Below, in pieces: positions 32,574 to 40,962 of a stretch of DNA of 64,000 nucleotides. The notes beneath the pieces are model-generated. The model was not told the origin of the DNA, made no database searches, and saw nothing but the letters and a program-made list of their open reading frames with translations. The stretch spans positions 124,001 to 188,000 of the forward strand of contig NZ_JACMYK010000002.1 of the NCBI RefSeq assembly GCF_020889785.1, in the 5' to 3' direction. Numbering within the stretch: position 1 is the stretch's first letter; each line of letters begins with the position of its first letter. The DNA comes from Bradyrhizobium acaciae. GTDB taxonomy: Bacteria; Pseudomonadota; Alphaproteobacteria; Rhizobiales; Xanthobacteraceae. Position numbers and translations under genes: made by a program.

Positions 32574-34520
32574 ATGATTTCAAAGCCCATTATCGAACTG
32601 CTAAGCACAGTGAGTCTGAGCGACTACATTCGAGTATGTCGGGAAACGGGCCGGGGAAAGGTCGACCGATCCGCACGGATGGAGTTGGTTACTACACTTG
32701 AGCGTGTCTCGTCGGCATATGCGACGGCCGCAAACCTCAGTCACGAAGAAGAGCGCTTGTCGAGCTTAGTGAGTGACATTCTGAGCTCAGAGCGCGCACT
32801 TCTGGATCATCCGATACCGCGATATCCCATCTATACAAATCTTGCGATCCTCAACCGGTTCATCGGCGTCTATTCACATCCGAGCATCCAAGATACATGG
32901 GCGCGATGTCGAAAGGCCCTAGCCGTACTGTGCGATGATTGGCTGTCTTTCGAGCGACACGCCTTGGAGTGTTTCGAACGGGCGAAGACGGGCGCGACTG
33001 AAACACCAGGGCGAAATTTTCCGGAGAACGCCGTTCGCAAGCGGATCGAGGCTCTTGAGCTCCTCTGTTCATTCCTGGCGAGCGTGGATCGGCCAACCAT
33101 TGCGTCGATTCACAACGGTGTACCTGCTAAACACCCAATCGATTGGATCTACTACGCGCTCGAACATGATGGTGCCGTTGGATTGGCCCACCTGAGCGCC
33201 TTACCTCAATCCGACTTTCACGACGAATATCTATTTCTGCGAACGCTGCATCTTACGGAAGTATGTTTTTGGGCAATCATTACTGGAATCCGTGCAGCTA
33301 CCCAAACATACGCGAGAGACGAGCTGGGCGTAACGCTGCTTGCTTTAAAGGAATGTAAATTCTTCGCCGAATTCATTGTGCGCGCTCTATCAGTATTTCA
33401 CACCATGCCCTATGAGAGTTTTTTCGATGGATTTCGAGTGGCTACGGGCGATTCGAGCGCTGTCCAATCTGAAAAGTTCCAACATCTTGAAATCATCAGT
33501 CGCGGCATCTCGGAAGAAAAGCGGTCCGCTCTACGAACCAAAAAAGAGTTGTCGTGGCTTGCCGACTGGAGACCGGGACCTGAAGCTACCCTGCAAGGTC
33601 TACTTTCATCAGTAGAACGCTCCAGCGTGGGGCTCGCATCGAGTCTCCGCGCCGAACTCTTTGGGCTCGACCGCAGCTTGCAGAGCTGGCGCAACCTTCA
33701 TCTCGGTATCGCCCGCCGCTACCTTCCTGAGGGTACAGTTGGCACCGGAGAGGAAGGTGTGACGTACCTCGAAAAACACTTTCAAAATCCGGGGCTCTTT
33801 ACGCAAGTCGATGCAAAAAAAGCGCCTCCAACGGGACGAGCCGTATCGGAAAACGCTTTCGTCACATCTGTCGATCTCTTGGGAATAAGGATAGGGTTTA
33901 TTATTGCGCGCGACGTTCCAGGTACCGCATTTGCCGAAGCAATCGAGAGTCTCGCCGATCAAACCAAGGATCGGTTGAAAGATTTGTCTCGCGACGCAAA
34001 CTATGCATTGAGCAAATTGTTCAGCTACTACGACCCGATTTTCGCGAGGCACGGAAAGCCGTTTCCGCTTAAGAAGCAGCTTAAAGAAGCCATGAAAAAC
34101 GGCCTCCCCGAGAGACCGGTTTCGAGATTGTTGCTATCGCTAGAGCTGTCTACCGGGCTTCTTATGGGTTTGCACGATGGAAGCGGGCTTAGGTATCCCC
34201 TTCGGGTAACTACAGCGTCGGAAGGACAACACTTTGAAAGTATGAATGGCAAGACGGTGGCCTTGAAATCTGAAGAACTGATTCTCGCCGACGAGGTCCG
34301 CGCGTTTGCCTCTTATGTGCAAGGCTCCGATCGACGCACCTCGGTTGCGGAGACGAATGGAAATAACTTCAAAGAACTCTTGTTTGTGGTCTTCGGAGCT
34401 CCAAAGCTACCCGAAGGAGATTTCGAAGCCGCTTTGGATTTCGTGCAAACGGCAGCGTTTTCAATGACGGGGCGAAAGCCCGATGTCCAGTTGGTGACCA
34501 CGAAGCTTGCCCATGCCTGA
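32574..34520 (+). CDS. Tryptophan-2,3-dioxygenase-like / B3-B4 fusion protein
   Basis: A 648-residue protein (ATG 32574). Residues 1-205 are helical and unassigned. Residues 210-415 follow the tryptophan dioxygenase family: HDEYLFLRTLHLTEVCF (216-232), FFDGFRVATGDSSAVQS..F..LE (283-306) and SWRNLH (371-376) ending in VGTGEEGVTYL (389-399). H376 aligns with the proximal heme ligand. The distal histidine position reads Leu225, with His226 one step later, and the arginine of the family's FQSxQFR segment, which holds the substrate carboxylate, reads Gln303. Residues 425-648 resemble the B3/B4 domain of phenylalanyl-tRNA synthetase (ELILADEVRAFASY, RRTSVAETNGNNF). It overlaps the next gene by 8 bases. 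A heme protein acting on an unusual tryptophan form is inferred. Confidence 0.72.
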   Translation: MISKPIIELLSTVSLSDYIRVCRETGRGKVDRSARMELVTTLERVSSAYATAANLSHEEERLSSLVSDILSSERALLDHPIPRYPIYTNLAILNRFIGVYSHPSIQDTWARCRKALAVLCDDWLSFERHALECFERAKTGATETPGRNFPENAVRKRIEALELLCSFLASVDRPTIASIHNGVPAKHPIDWIYYALEHDGAVGLAHLSALPQSDFHDEYLFLRTLHLTEVCFWAIITGIRAATQTYARDELGVTLLALKECKFFAEFIVRALSVFHTMPYESFFDGFRVATGDSSAVQSEKFQHLEIISRGISEEKRSALRTKKELSWLADWRPGPEATLQGLLSSVERSSVGLASSLRAELFGLDRSLQSWRNLHLGIARRYLPEGTVGTGEEGVTYLEKHFQNPGLFTQVDAKKAPPTGRAVSENAFVTSVDLLGIRIGFIIARDVPGTAFAEAIESLADQTKDRLKDLSRDANYALSKLFSYYDPIFARHGKPFPLKKQLKEAMKNGLPERPVSRLLLSLELSTGLLMGLHDGSGLRYPLRVTTASEGQHFESMNGKTVALKSEELILADEVRAFASYVQGSDRRTSVAETNGNNFKELLFVVFGAPKLPEGDFEAALDFVQTAAFSMTGRKPDVQLVTTKLAHA

Positions 34521-35517
34521 TTCAGTATTCCTGGAACGTGGTATTTCTGCGCTGAAGAGCGATGCAGTTGTGCATCTTGGAAATTTCTTCGGAGCGTTGA
34601 AGGGCTCACTCAACGGACAAGATATTTACGCTCGAAACAATTTTCTCTTCATCGCGGATCGTCACTATCTGGTGGACTTTGACGCGGATGTCGACCTGAT
34701 CGGACAGAATTACGCTCTCGTTAGAGAGTTTCTCGCCCTTGGATTTAACCCGCAGCGCACAGTCATTTATCGACAATCCGATATTCGCGAGCTGTTTACG
34801 ATTATGTGGCTGCTAAATTGCCACACGCCTGCCAAGGAACTGCTGGACAGGAAGGATTACACGGGAGCCATCGACCCTTCGCTCGCTCGCGTTCTGTACC
34901 CTCAGTTGATGGCGGCGGACGTGTTGGGTTTGCGTGCGAGTCAGGTCTATGTGGGACCTGACGAGGCTGATCACGTATCATATTGTCAGGAAATTGCCGG
35001 ATTCATCAACTCCGCGGCGAAGAAGCTTGCTCTTCCTGTTCCCCGGTGGAGCTGCGTAACGTCCAACGTAATTTCCGGTCCAGGCGGGCTTACGATGTCT
35101 CGCACCAACAAGAACATTATCCCAATCTTCGGAGACGACCGAGCCATTAGAAGATGCTTTCAGCAGATACCCGTTGCCAAGGTTCGCCGACGCGAAGCGA
35201 TAAACCCCGATACCGATATTTGCTTTCAACTTTTCCAACTCATGTCAACGGCGGAAGACGCCGCCGATGTCAGCGCGAAGTATCGTGAGGCAGAGGTCGA
35301 TCAAGACGATGCCCGCAAGCTCGTCGAGACGCAGTTCTTCAAATACTTTGATAAGGCCCGCGAACGAAAGAAGGAGAATTCGATGTCAGACTCAGACATC
35401 GAAGAAATCCTTCAAGCCGGACAACAGCGGGTAAGGAGAGAGATGCGCGACACCCTCGCCATTCTTGAGGATATGTTATATTATAACGTAGGAACCAGAT
35501 CTTCTCGAAGTTTCTGA
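34513..35517 (+). CDS. Divergent tryptophanyl-tRNA synthetase paralogue
   Basis: A 334-residue class I synthetase-like protein, the usual length of bacterial TrpRS. Its start ATG overlaps the stop of the fusion gene (ATGCCTGA). SDAVVHLGNFFGALKG (16-31) is the HIGH region. FLFIADRHYLV, TIMWLLNCHTP, LYPQLMAADVLGLRASQVYVGPDEADHVSYCQEIAGFIN follow the TrpRS core. The KMSKS loop is GGLTMSRTNKN (190-200), so both lysines are changed (Thr, Arg). It may charge tRNA slowly, make tryptophanyl-adenylate, or bind Trp-tRNA. Housekeeping TrpRS would not be on a mobile element in this form, so a dedicated role with the fusion protein is likely. Confidence 0.82.
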   Translation: MPDSVFLERGISALKSDAVVHLGNFFGALKGSLNGQDIYARNNFLFIADRHYLVDFDADVDLIGQNYALVREFLALGFNPQRTVIYRQSDIRELFTIMWLLNCHTPAKELLDRKDYTGAIDPSLARVLYPQLMAADVLGLRASQVYVGPDEADHVSYCQEIAGFINSAAKKLALPVPRWSCVTSNVISGPGGLTMSRTNKNIIPIFGDDRAIRRCFQQIPVAKVRRREAINPDTDICFQLFQLMSTAEDAADVSAKYREAEVDQDDARKLVETQFFKYFDKARERKKENSMSDSDIEEILQAGQQRVRREMRDTLAILEDMLYYNVGTRSSRSF

Positions 35518-35533
35518 CAGCGGAGCCTACTCA

Positions 35534-35806
35534 ATGCACATCTCGACACCGAGCCAAGCACTCGAGCTTCCAAAAGGAACGCTTGAGGTGGTAAGTAAGA
35601 CAGAGCGCGGTCGCATCTGCCAGCTCTATAAGTTCACGAGTGCCGAAGTCATCGATGCTGCAGGCGCTCTTCTCAGTGAAAAAGTGGAGCTAACTGGCTT
35701 CACCGTTCAAGCAGAAATACTCGCATTCCGTGCCAATCACCTCGGATGGAAGGATTTTGAAGAGGCATTTGCCTTGCACGGATCTCGCAGCTCTCGTTCT
35801 GGTTAG
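35534..35806 (+). CDS. Third gene of the TDO-like/TrpRS-like operon, unknown
   Basis: A 90-residue protein 16 bases after the TrpRS-like gene, with GGAG 9 bases before its ATG. Sequence MHISTPSQALELPKGTLEVVSKTERGRICQLYKF, then VEVQAEILAFRANHLGWKDFEEAFALHG-like strands and a helix; a compact alpha-beta domain is likely. No signal peptide and no metal motif. A strong terminator follows directly, which fixes the operon as three genes. I do not recognise the family; a tRNA- or peptide-carrier role would be speculation. Confidence 0.7.
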   Translation: MHISTPSQALELPKGTLEVVSKTERGRICQLYKFTSAEVIDAAGALLSEKVELTGFTVQAEILAFRANHLGWKDFEEAFALHGSRSSRSG

Positions 35807-35815
35807 ACTTAAAAT

Positions 35816-35843
35816 GGGTTTCCTTGCGGAGGCCCTTTTTTTT
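35816..35843 (+). terminator. Terminator of the TDO-like/TrpRS-like operon
   Basis: GGGTTTCC-TTGC-GGAGGCCC pairs over 8 positions with two G-U pairs and is followed by eight T. It lies 10 bases after the stop of the third gene. Confidence 0.88.
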
Positions 35844-35928
35844 GTGAAGCAGCGCGCCTGCAGCTCCGAAAACGGCGCCGTTGTCGATAATAATGCGAAT
35901 CGCCATGAGACGAGGCCGTTATACAAAA

Positions 35929-35956
35929 CGGGAGCCTCGCCGTAACGAGGCTCCCG
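35929..35956 (-). terminator. Terminator for the DUF3768 gene side
   Basis: CGGGAGCCTCG-CCGTAA-CGAGGCTCCCG is a perfect 11-bp stem. Read on the minus strand it is followed by TTTTG, so it most likely ends minus-strand transcription from 36457. Confidence 0.7.
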
Positions 35957-36121
35957 CGTGACCGCACCGGTGGGAGCACAGAAGCCCATGCAGAAGCGCT
36001 TCCATGGCAAGTCTCCAGACGTAGCCCGCGAACAGCACTTGCCCTGCCAAAGTGGAAATCTGCTCGCGTCGCGATGGCTGGCGATCACATTCCCTGCTTG
36101 CGCAGAGCTCTACGCAATCGC

Positions 36122-36457
36122 TCAGTATTCACTCGCGAGCATCAACGTGAGCACACGGGTTGTCTTGGTGGGGTCGGTCGGATCTTCTGAGCCAGACTCA
36201 CACCTCTGATCGTAGTAGTCGATCTTCCAAAAGAACTTTCGCTGACACAGTTCGAAGGTCCCAAAATCATGTTCCCCATGCGGGTCATTATCCGCCGAGA
36301 AATCACTGAACTCGGTCACCTTTAGTATCACCGCCGCCACGACCATGGGTGGAAGCCCACATACGCCGGGCGTCATCAACACCTGCCCTCCAGAAAGCGA
36401 TTTCCGGAACGCGTCGTTGAGTGCGGCGATCTTCTTTGCTGTCTCGATCTTGGACAT
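36122..36457 (-). CDS. DUF3768 family protein
   Basis: A 111-residue protein. IAALNDAFRKSLSGGQVLMTPGVCGLP, EFSDFSADNDPHGEHDFGTFEL and FFWKIDYYDQ ... SEDPTDPTKTTRVLTLMLASEY are the hallmark segments of DUF3768, a family restricted mainly to rhizobial and other alphaproteobacterial plasmids and islands. No activity is known. GAGGAGAAGCGC precedes its ATG. It lies downstream of the RuvC-like gene, 67 bases away, on the same strand. Confidence 0.88.
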   Translation of the reverse strand: MSKIETAKKIAALNDAFRKSLSGGQVLMTPGVCGLPPMVVAAVILKVTEFSDFSADNDPHGEHDFGTFELCQRKFFWKIDYYDQRCESGSEDPTDPTKTTRVLTLMLASEY

Positions 36458-36524
36458 GCGCTTCTCCTCGCTACCGGCCCCCGAGGAATTCGGGCGCTGG
36501 ATAGCGAGGGGAAGCGTCGGACGA

Positions 36525-37043
36525 TCATCCGACTTTGTGCCGGCTCTCGCCCGCCTCTCTAAAGAACGTCAGCGCAAGCGCCGCCGCATCAAAGAGACCC
36601 ATGCGGTCGTCTTCACTCATCCAAGGCCGACGGCGCGGCGGCACGTAACGTTCGAAGGCTGGAATTCGCTTGGCGATCGCTTCGGCAATGGCGTGCTTGG
36701 TGATCTGCCCCATAGTTACGAACGTCGCATGCACCCGTTCCTGGGTGAAGGCACAGACCGGAATATCATTGTCGTCCGCGAGCTCAAAGAATGCGGCATT
36801 GAGCGCTGTAGTGCGCTGGGAGCGGCGAGTACCGGTCCATGAGGTATCCTGCAACACGATACAATCGGGCCGGCAGCGCTCGATGAGCGCTTTCGCCGCT
36901 TTGATGCATCGCCGGTTCTTGTTCGGCTCGCCGCGCCGGATGATACCCCAATCAAGGGGCGCCAACGCACCTTCGAACAGGGCAAATGCGAAGCCGTGTC
37001 GCGTAACGTAGACCGCCATGATGAGGTCGTAACGTTTCAGCAT
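36525..37043 (-). CDS. RuvC-like RNase H-fold protein
   Basis: A 172-residue protein. It starts with a strand carrying RHGFAFALFEGALAPLDWG, then CRPDCIVLQDTS, DDNDIPVCAFTQERVHATF and WMSEDDRMGLFDAAALALTFF; these place acidic residues as in RuvC-type Holliday junction resolvases. The family occurs next to XRE genes on alphaproteobacterial islands. It may process branched DNA during element replication or transfer. Its ATG overlaps the stop of the XRE gene before it (ATGCTGA), so translation is coupled; a second ATG eight codons on is possible. Confidence 0.7.
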   Translation of the reverse strand: MLKRYDLIMAVYVTRHGFAFALFEGALAPLDWGIIRRGEPNKNRRCIKAAKALIERCRPDCIVLQDTSWTGTRRSQRTTALNAAFFELADDNDIPVCAFTQERVHATFVTMGQITKHAIAEAIAKRIPAFERYVPPRRRPWMSEDDRMGLFDAAALALTFFREAGESRHKVG

Positions 37044-37399
37044 ATGATGCGTTTTTGTCTATTCTTCCTTTCCTCCACTCGTTTGAACATCGCTTCAAGG
37101 CAATCCAGCTTCGCTGGAGTGGCTTGCAACGGTATGCCCTGCAGTCGTTCATACAGGTCGTTTCCGCGCGAGAGTATTGCTCCCTCAATTTCAGCAAAGA
37201 ATGCGGGAAACAGCTCAACAACCTCCGTGCCAAAGAGGATGTAGAGGGAAAGCATCTCGGCAAGGGTTGGCTCTCGCACTCCCCTTTCCAGATCCGAGAC
37301 GCGGTTTCGGCCCTTGCATCCGATGAGATACGCAAGTTCGGCCTGGCTTAACGCAAATCGCAGGCGATACGAGCGGAGATATCTTTTTCTAATCTTCAT
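37037..37399 (-). CDS. XRE-family regulator coupled to the RuvC-like gene
   Basis: A 120-residue protein from ATG 37399 (another ATG nine bases upstream is possible). YRLRFALSQAELAYLIGCKGRNRVSDLERGVREPTLAEMLSLYILFG is a Cro/CI helix-turn-helix; the rest is helical and basic (VEERKNRQKR). It overlaps the RuvC-like gene by 7 bases and probably regulates the minus-strand group 36122-39013. Confidence 0.85.
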   Translation of the reverse strand: MKIRKRYLRSYRLRFALSQAELAYLIGCKGRNRVSDLERGVREPTLAEMLSLYILFGTEVVELFPAFFAEIEGAILSRGNDLYERLQGIPLQATPAKLDCLEAMFKRVEERKNRQKRIIC

Positions 37400-37565
37400 A
37401 ATGTGCATGCCGGTATCGACCGATCGGCACACGCGCTATCTTCACCTGTCGCTTGCGTTCCTCGAAGAGGGCAGAATGCATCGTTTTGATGCAGCAAGTG
37501 GAATATTGAAAAGCGGTCCTTACAAGCGACCAGACGATCGCGGTGAGTTACCGAAGGACCGATCC

Positions 37566-37699
37566 GGGGACGTGGGGACGTAGGGACTTAGAAAATGGTA
37601 ATGTCACGCCGATTGGCGTGCGCTATATCGACCTTACAGCGCTACAACCGGCCAGCAAAAAGACGTCCGCTAAGACGTCCCCCATGTCCCCACGTCCCC
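37566..37699. repeat. Separated 14-bp inverted repeat
   Basis: GGGGACGTGGGGAC at 37566-37579 is the exact inverse of GTCCCCACGTCCCC at 37686-37699, 106 bases away. The right copy encodes the last residues of the ATPase gene. It could be a long-range terminator stem or a replication protein site. Confidence 0.55.
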
Positions 37700-39013
37700 C
37701 AATTGTACGTGAGACTGCACATCGCTGCGCGTGCGCTGCACGCCGTAGCGGTCACAAAGTTGTCTGATGCGCTCCTTCTCCATCCCCGGGACCACGTAGA
37801 TGCCGTGACTCTTGTGCGTCTTGATATGCAGTCGCCGCCGAAGGATGCCGCCAATCCAGCGATTCGTGATCGGGTGACCGTACTCGGCACCGAAACGGTC
37901 TATAAACGCGGCGGTAATGTCGGCAAGCGAGATTGTCGCGTGTTCCCCGGCGGCCAACATCTTGCCGGCCAGAATCTCTAATACCTGCGCTTCCGTATGG
38001 AGCCCGCGCTCTGCGACGATACCCTCCTGCGTGTTGAGCGCGATCAAACGAAGCTCATCGCGCAGCGCTGGGTCTTTGACGATACTTAATAGCGGCAGCA
38101 GTATCTGATTGGCGCGCGGATGGAGCTTTGCGTCAGCGAGCGACGGATCGATCACAGTATCGAACCTGCGATTAAACCGGAACAGCAAGAGCTTGTTGCG
38201 TAGCTCCCGCGCTTCTTCGTGCATCTCGTCGGGCAGGTTGATCGGCACGTCGCTACGCAGCGGACGCCCGCCCATGTCTTCGGTAAGGAAGCGGCTTTCA
38301 AGGGCTTTATCTTCGTAGATGCCGCGCGTCGCCACTATCTTGGGGCCAAAGACCTGAAACGCCCGCGGGTTAAATTCGCGCTGCCGGTTCATCATAGTAC
38401 GCAGAACCGGCAGGCCCCGGACGTTGCCGTTATTCAATATTTTTGTGATCTCCGCCCGCTCGTCGCTGAACCGGAAATCCGCCTCATCGAATATCATAGT
38501 TCCACGAAATGCGTCCAACGTATGGAAGAGCGGTGAGACCGTGGAGGCGCCGCTCGCGAAGAAGGGCTTGTAGCAAATCGAGCCGATCACCAGAAGCGCG
38601 CGAGTCTTGCCAGTGCCGAAATCACCGCGCAATCGCAAATACGGCAACTCGGCGAAGGCGTCGTATAGCCAAGAGAGGATGACATAATAGGTGGCTAGGT
38701 GTTCGAACGTCGAGGAGAGGTCGACATACCGGTGAATGAACTGGCGGATATCGGAGACGAGGCGCTCTTCGGTGTCATAGGCGGCGGGTTCCGAAGGCAA
38801 CAGGACGACATTGTTCTTGATCAGGTTGTTCTCAGGCGAGAATGGAACGAGCCGCCGACCCGTAGCAAGATCGATGTGCGGCAGGAGCGTCCACTGAGTG
38901 GATTGGTAGAGCGCGAGCAAGGTTTTGCGTTCTTGGGGATTATACAACAGCTCGACTATTGAACCGTCGTCGAAACACTCGGAGACCGTCGGTATCCCCT
39001 GCTCTGGTCGCAT
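37670..39013 (-). CDS. Mobile-element P-loop ATPase
   Basis: A 447-residue protein counted from ATG 39013, which follows GGGGAAGAAAGG; two earlier ATGs exist. Walker A is RGDFGTGKT at 129-137 and Walker B GTMIFDEADF about 60 residues later, with HTLDAF and VFGPKIVATRG (sensor) after it. The order resembles helicase-like ATPases of plasmids, satellites and phages that act in replication. The C-terminal 110 residues hold a winged-helix-like region (ITAAFIDRFGAEYGHPITNRWIGGILRRRL). It is the first gene of the minus-strand group with XRE, RuvC-like and DUF3768 genes. Confidence 0.75.
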   Translation of the reverse strand: MRPEQGIPTVSECFDDGSIVELLYNPQERKTLLALYQSTQWTLLPHIDLATGRRLVPFSPENNLIKNNVVLLPSEPAAYDTEERLVSDIRQFIHRYVDLSSTFEHLATYYVILSWLYDAFAELPYLRLRGDFGTGKTRALLVIGSICYKPFFASGASTVSPLFHTLDAFRGTMIFDEADFRFSDERAEITKILNNGNVRGLPVLRTMMNRQREFNPRAFQVFGPKIVATRGIYEDKALESRFLTEDMGGRPLRSDVPINLPDEMHEEARELRNKLLLFRFNRRFDTVIDPSLADAKLHPRANQILLPLLSIVKDPALRDELRLIALNTQEGIVAERGLHTEAQVLEILAGKMLAAGEHATISLADITAAFIDRFGAEYGHPITNRWIGGILRRRLHIKTHKSHGIYVVPGMEKERIRQLCDRYGVQRTRSDVQSHVQLGDVGTWGTS

Positions 39014-39215
39014 CCTTTCTTCCCCATGCGCTCGTTCCATTACGAGCACTATGTGGCAACACGACGCTCCCACCTAGAGGGTCGTAGGCATCACATCAAG
39101 GCACCCTACCCGCTCCCCTCGAAACGTTCTCTTACGCTACACTGAAGCACAAGCCTGACAGAACGCGGGGCGATTCGCGTCAAGCGCGTTTCGGTGTTAG
39201 ATTCACACTTGTCGT

Positions 39216-40805
39216 ATGAGATACTTCGTATATTGCCGAAAGTCGTCCGAATCTGAAGACAGACAAGTCCTTTCGATCGAGTCTCAACTCAGAGAAATCG
39301 AAAAACATTTCGGACGCGCTGCCAGCGTCGAGATTGTTCACATATATCAAGAATCAATGAGCGCAAAATCTCCTGGCCGTCCACTGTTCGGGCAGATGCT
39401 CATGAGAATTGAACAGGGCGAAGCTGAGGGCGTCATTGCTTGGCACCCCGACCGCCTTGCCCGCAACTCCATCGACGGCGGCCGCCTCATTTATCTGCTC
39501 GATCAAGCCGTCCTTAAAGACCTTCGGTTCGCGACGTTCACGTTCGAGAACAATCCGCAAGGCAAATTCATGCTGCAGATCATGTTTGGGCAGTCGAAGT
39601 ACTACTCCGATGCTCTCTCAGAGAATGTCAAACGTGGCCTGCGCACCAAACTGGAGCGCGGCGAATGGCCGAACAAAGCTCCCATAGGATATCGCCTCGA
39701 CCCAGCGACAAGGTCTTTGGTCCCCGACCCCGACCAGTTTCCGATCGTCCGACAAATGTGGCAGTTTATGCTTTCGGGCGCATATAGACCACCGCGTATC
39801 TGGCAGTTATCGCACGAGTGGGGCCTTCGAACCGCCCAGCACAAAGTCCTCGGCGGCAAGCCGTTGACACTCAGCGCTACGTACCACTTACTGACAAACC
39901 CGTTTTATGCGGGCGTTCTTCCTTGGCAGGGGCGGATTTATCCCGGGAAGCATCAGGCGATGATCACTCTCGACGAATTTCAGCGAGTGCAGGCCCTGCT
40001 CGGTAGGCCAGGTCGACCTCGACCTCAGAAGCACAGGTTTGCCTTTACGGGCCTCATTCGCTGCGGCAGGTGTGGTTTATTTGTAACCGCTGAGGACAAG
40101 AAGAAACCTTCAGGGAGACGCTACGTCTACTATCACTGCACGAGAAGGCTCAGGCCGCGCTGCCAAGAGCCGTCAGTTGAAGTAGCGGCGCTTGAAGATC
40201 AAATTGTTTGCTTTCTGCGCAGTATTGAAATGCCGGGAGCATTTCACGAATGGGGATTGGCTCACCTGCATGAATCGCGGGACAACCATCATAGGTCACG
40301 AGCCATGCGCCTCGAAACTCTCCACAAAACCGCAACAGATGTGGACAGGCAGCTACAGACTCTCACTGACCTCCGTATCCGGAGCATCATAGACGACGCC
40401 GAGTTCATTGCAAAACGCACTGAGCTCCAGGCCGAATTGCTTCGATTGCGGCAAACGCTTCATCAAGAGAATAATGGGAGCAACGATTGGTTCGAACCAG
40501 CGCGCTCGCTGATTTCGTTTAGCAACAGAGCCATTTCTTGGTTCGAGACTGGTGACATCGATACAAAACGTCTCATTCTTGAAACCGTCGGTTCGAACTA
40601 CACGTTAACTGACAAAATATTCAACGGTGAAGCCAGAAAACCGTTCGCCCGTTTTCCAAAAAACACACAGATTCCTGAAATGCTGGCGTTCATGGAGAAC
40701 GTTCGCACCATGCTCCACGATACCGAGCTTGGAATAATGCTACGAAACATCAAACAGCTGGAGGAGAGGATGGAGGGCCATTCGACATTGCAGGACGCTG
40801 CTTGA
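39216..40805 (+). CDS. Large serine recombinase with zinc ribbon
   Basis: A 529-residue site-specific recombinase. Resolvase domain: FVYCRKSSESEDRQVLSIESQ with the catalytic serine near 10, GVIAWHPDRLARNSIDGG, and the long helix. Recombinase domain: KAPIGYRLDPATRSLVPD and LTNPFYAGVLPWQGRIYPGKHQAMI. Zinc ribbon: GLIRCGRCGLFVTAEDKKK ... YYHCTRRLRPRC. A coiled coil follows (380-430), as in phage serine integrases. It is a different subfamily from the one at 21303, so the element has three unrelated integrases. It may have inserted a block on either side. Confidence 0.93.
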   Translation: MRYFVYCRKSSESEDRQVLSIESQLREIEKHFGRAASVEIVHIYQESMSAKSPGRPLFGQMLMRIEQGEAEGVIAWHPDRLARNSIDGGRLIYLLDQAVLKDLRFATFTFENNPQGKFMLQIMFGQSKYYSDALSENVKRGLRTKLERGEWPNKAPIGYRLDPATRSLVPDPDQFPIVRQMWQFMLSGAYRPPRIWQLSHEWGLRTAQHKVLGGKPLTLSATYHLLTNPFYAGVLPWQGRIYPGKHQAMITLDEFQRVQALLGRPGRPRPQKHRFAFTGLIRCGRCGLFVTAEDKKKPSGRRYVYYHCTRRLRPRCQEPSVEVAALEDQIVCFLRSIEMPGAFHEWGLAHLHESRDNHHRSRAMRLETLHKTATDVDRQLQTLTDLRIRSIIDDAEFIAKRTELQAELLRLRQTLHQENNGSNDWFEPARSLISFSNRAISWFETGDIDTKRLILETVGSNYTLTDKIFNGEARKPFARFPKNTQIPEMLAFMENVRTMLHDTELGIMLRNIKQLEERMEGHSTLQDAA

Positions 40806-40962
40806 GTGCTTCCTGCTCTTCAGGGAGCGGACGGGCAAGATGCTCATAGAGAAACGCCAACCTTCCTGCCATCGCGCGGGCCTCATCCTCCCCTATCTCT
40901 TCATCGAACGACTCTTTATATGCGGCCATGAAGCGTCGCAGGCTTTCATCGCTGATGGTCAT
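40750..40962 (-). CDS. Small helical protein convergent with the recombinase
   Basis: A 70-residue protein. RRFMAAYKESFDEEIGEDEARAMAGRLAFLYEHLARPLP is a compact helical pattern that I know from many short hypothetical proteins beside recombinases in mobile DNA. Its last 56 bases overlap the 3' end of the recombinase on the other strand. Function unknown; a recombination accessory protein is possible. Confidence 0.65.
   Translation of the reverse strand: MTISDESLRRFMAAYKESFDEEIGEDEARAMAGRLAFLYEHLARPLPEEQEALKQRPAMSNGPPSSPPAV

Noticed and set aside
32438..32701. A possible leader gene before the TDO-like fusion
   Set aside because: It overlaps the fusion start in another frame and has no ribosome site; there is no run of Trp codons that would suggest attenuation.
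36122..39013. A restriction-modification or BREX/DISARM operon
   Set aside because: No methyltransferase, PglZ, DISARM helicase or type I specificity subunit is present; the ATPase and RuvC-like gene fit a mobile-element module better.
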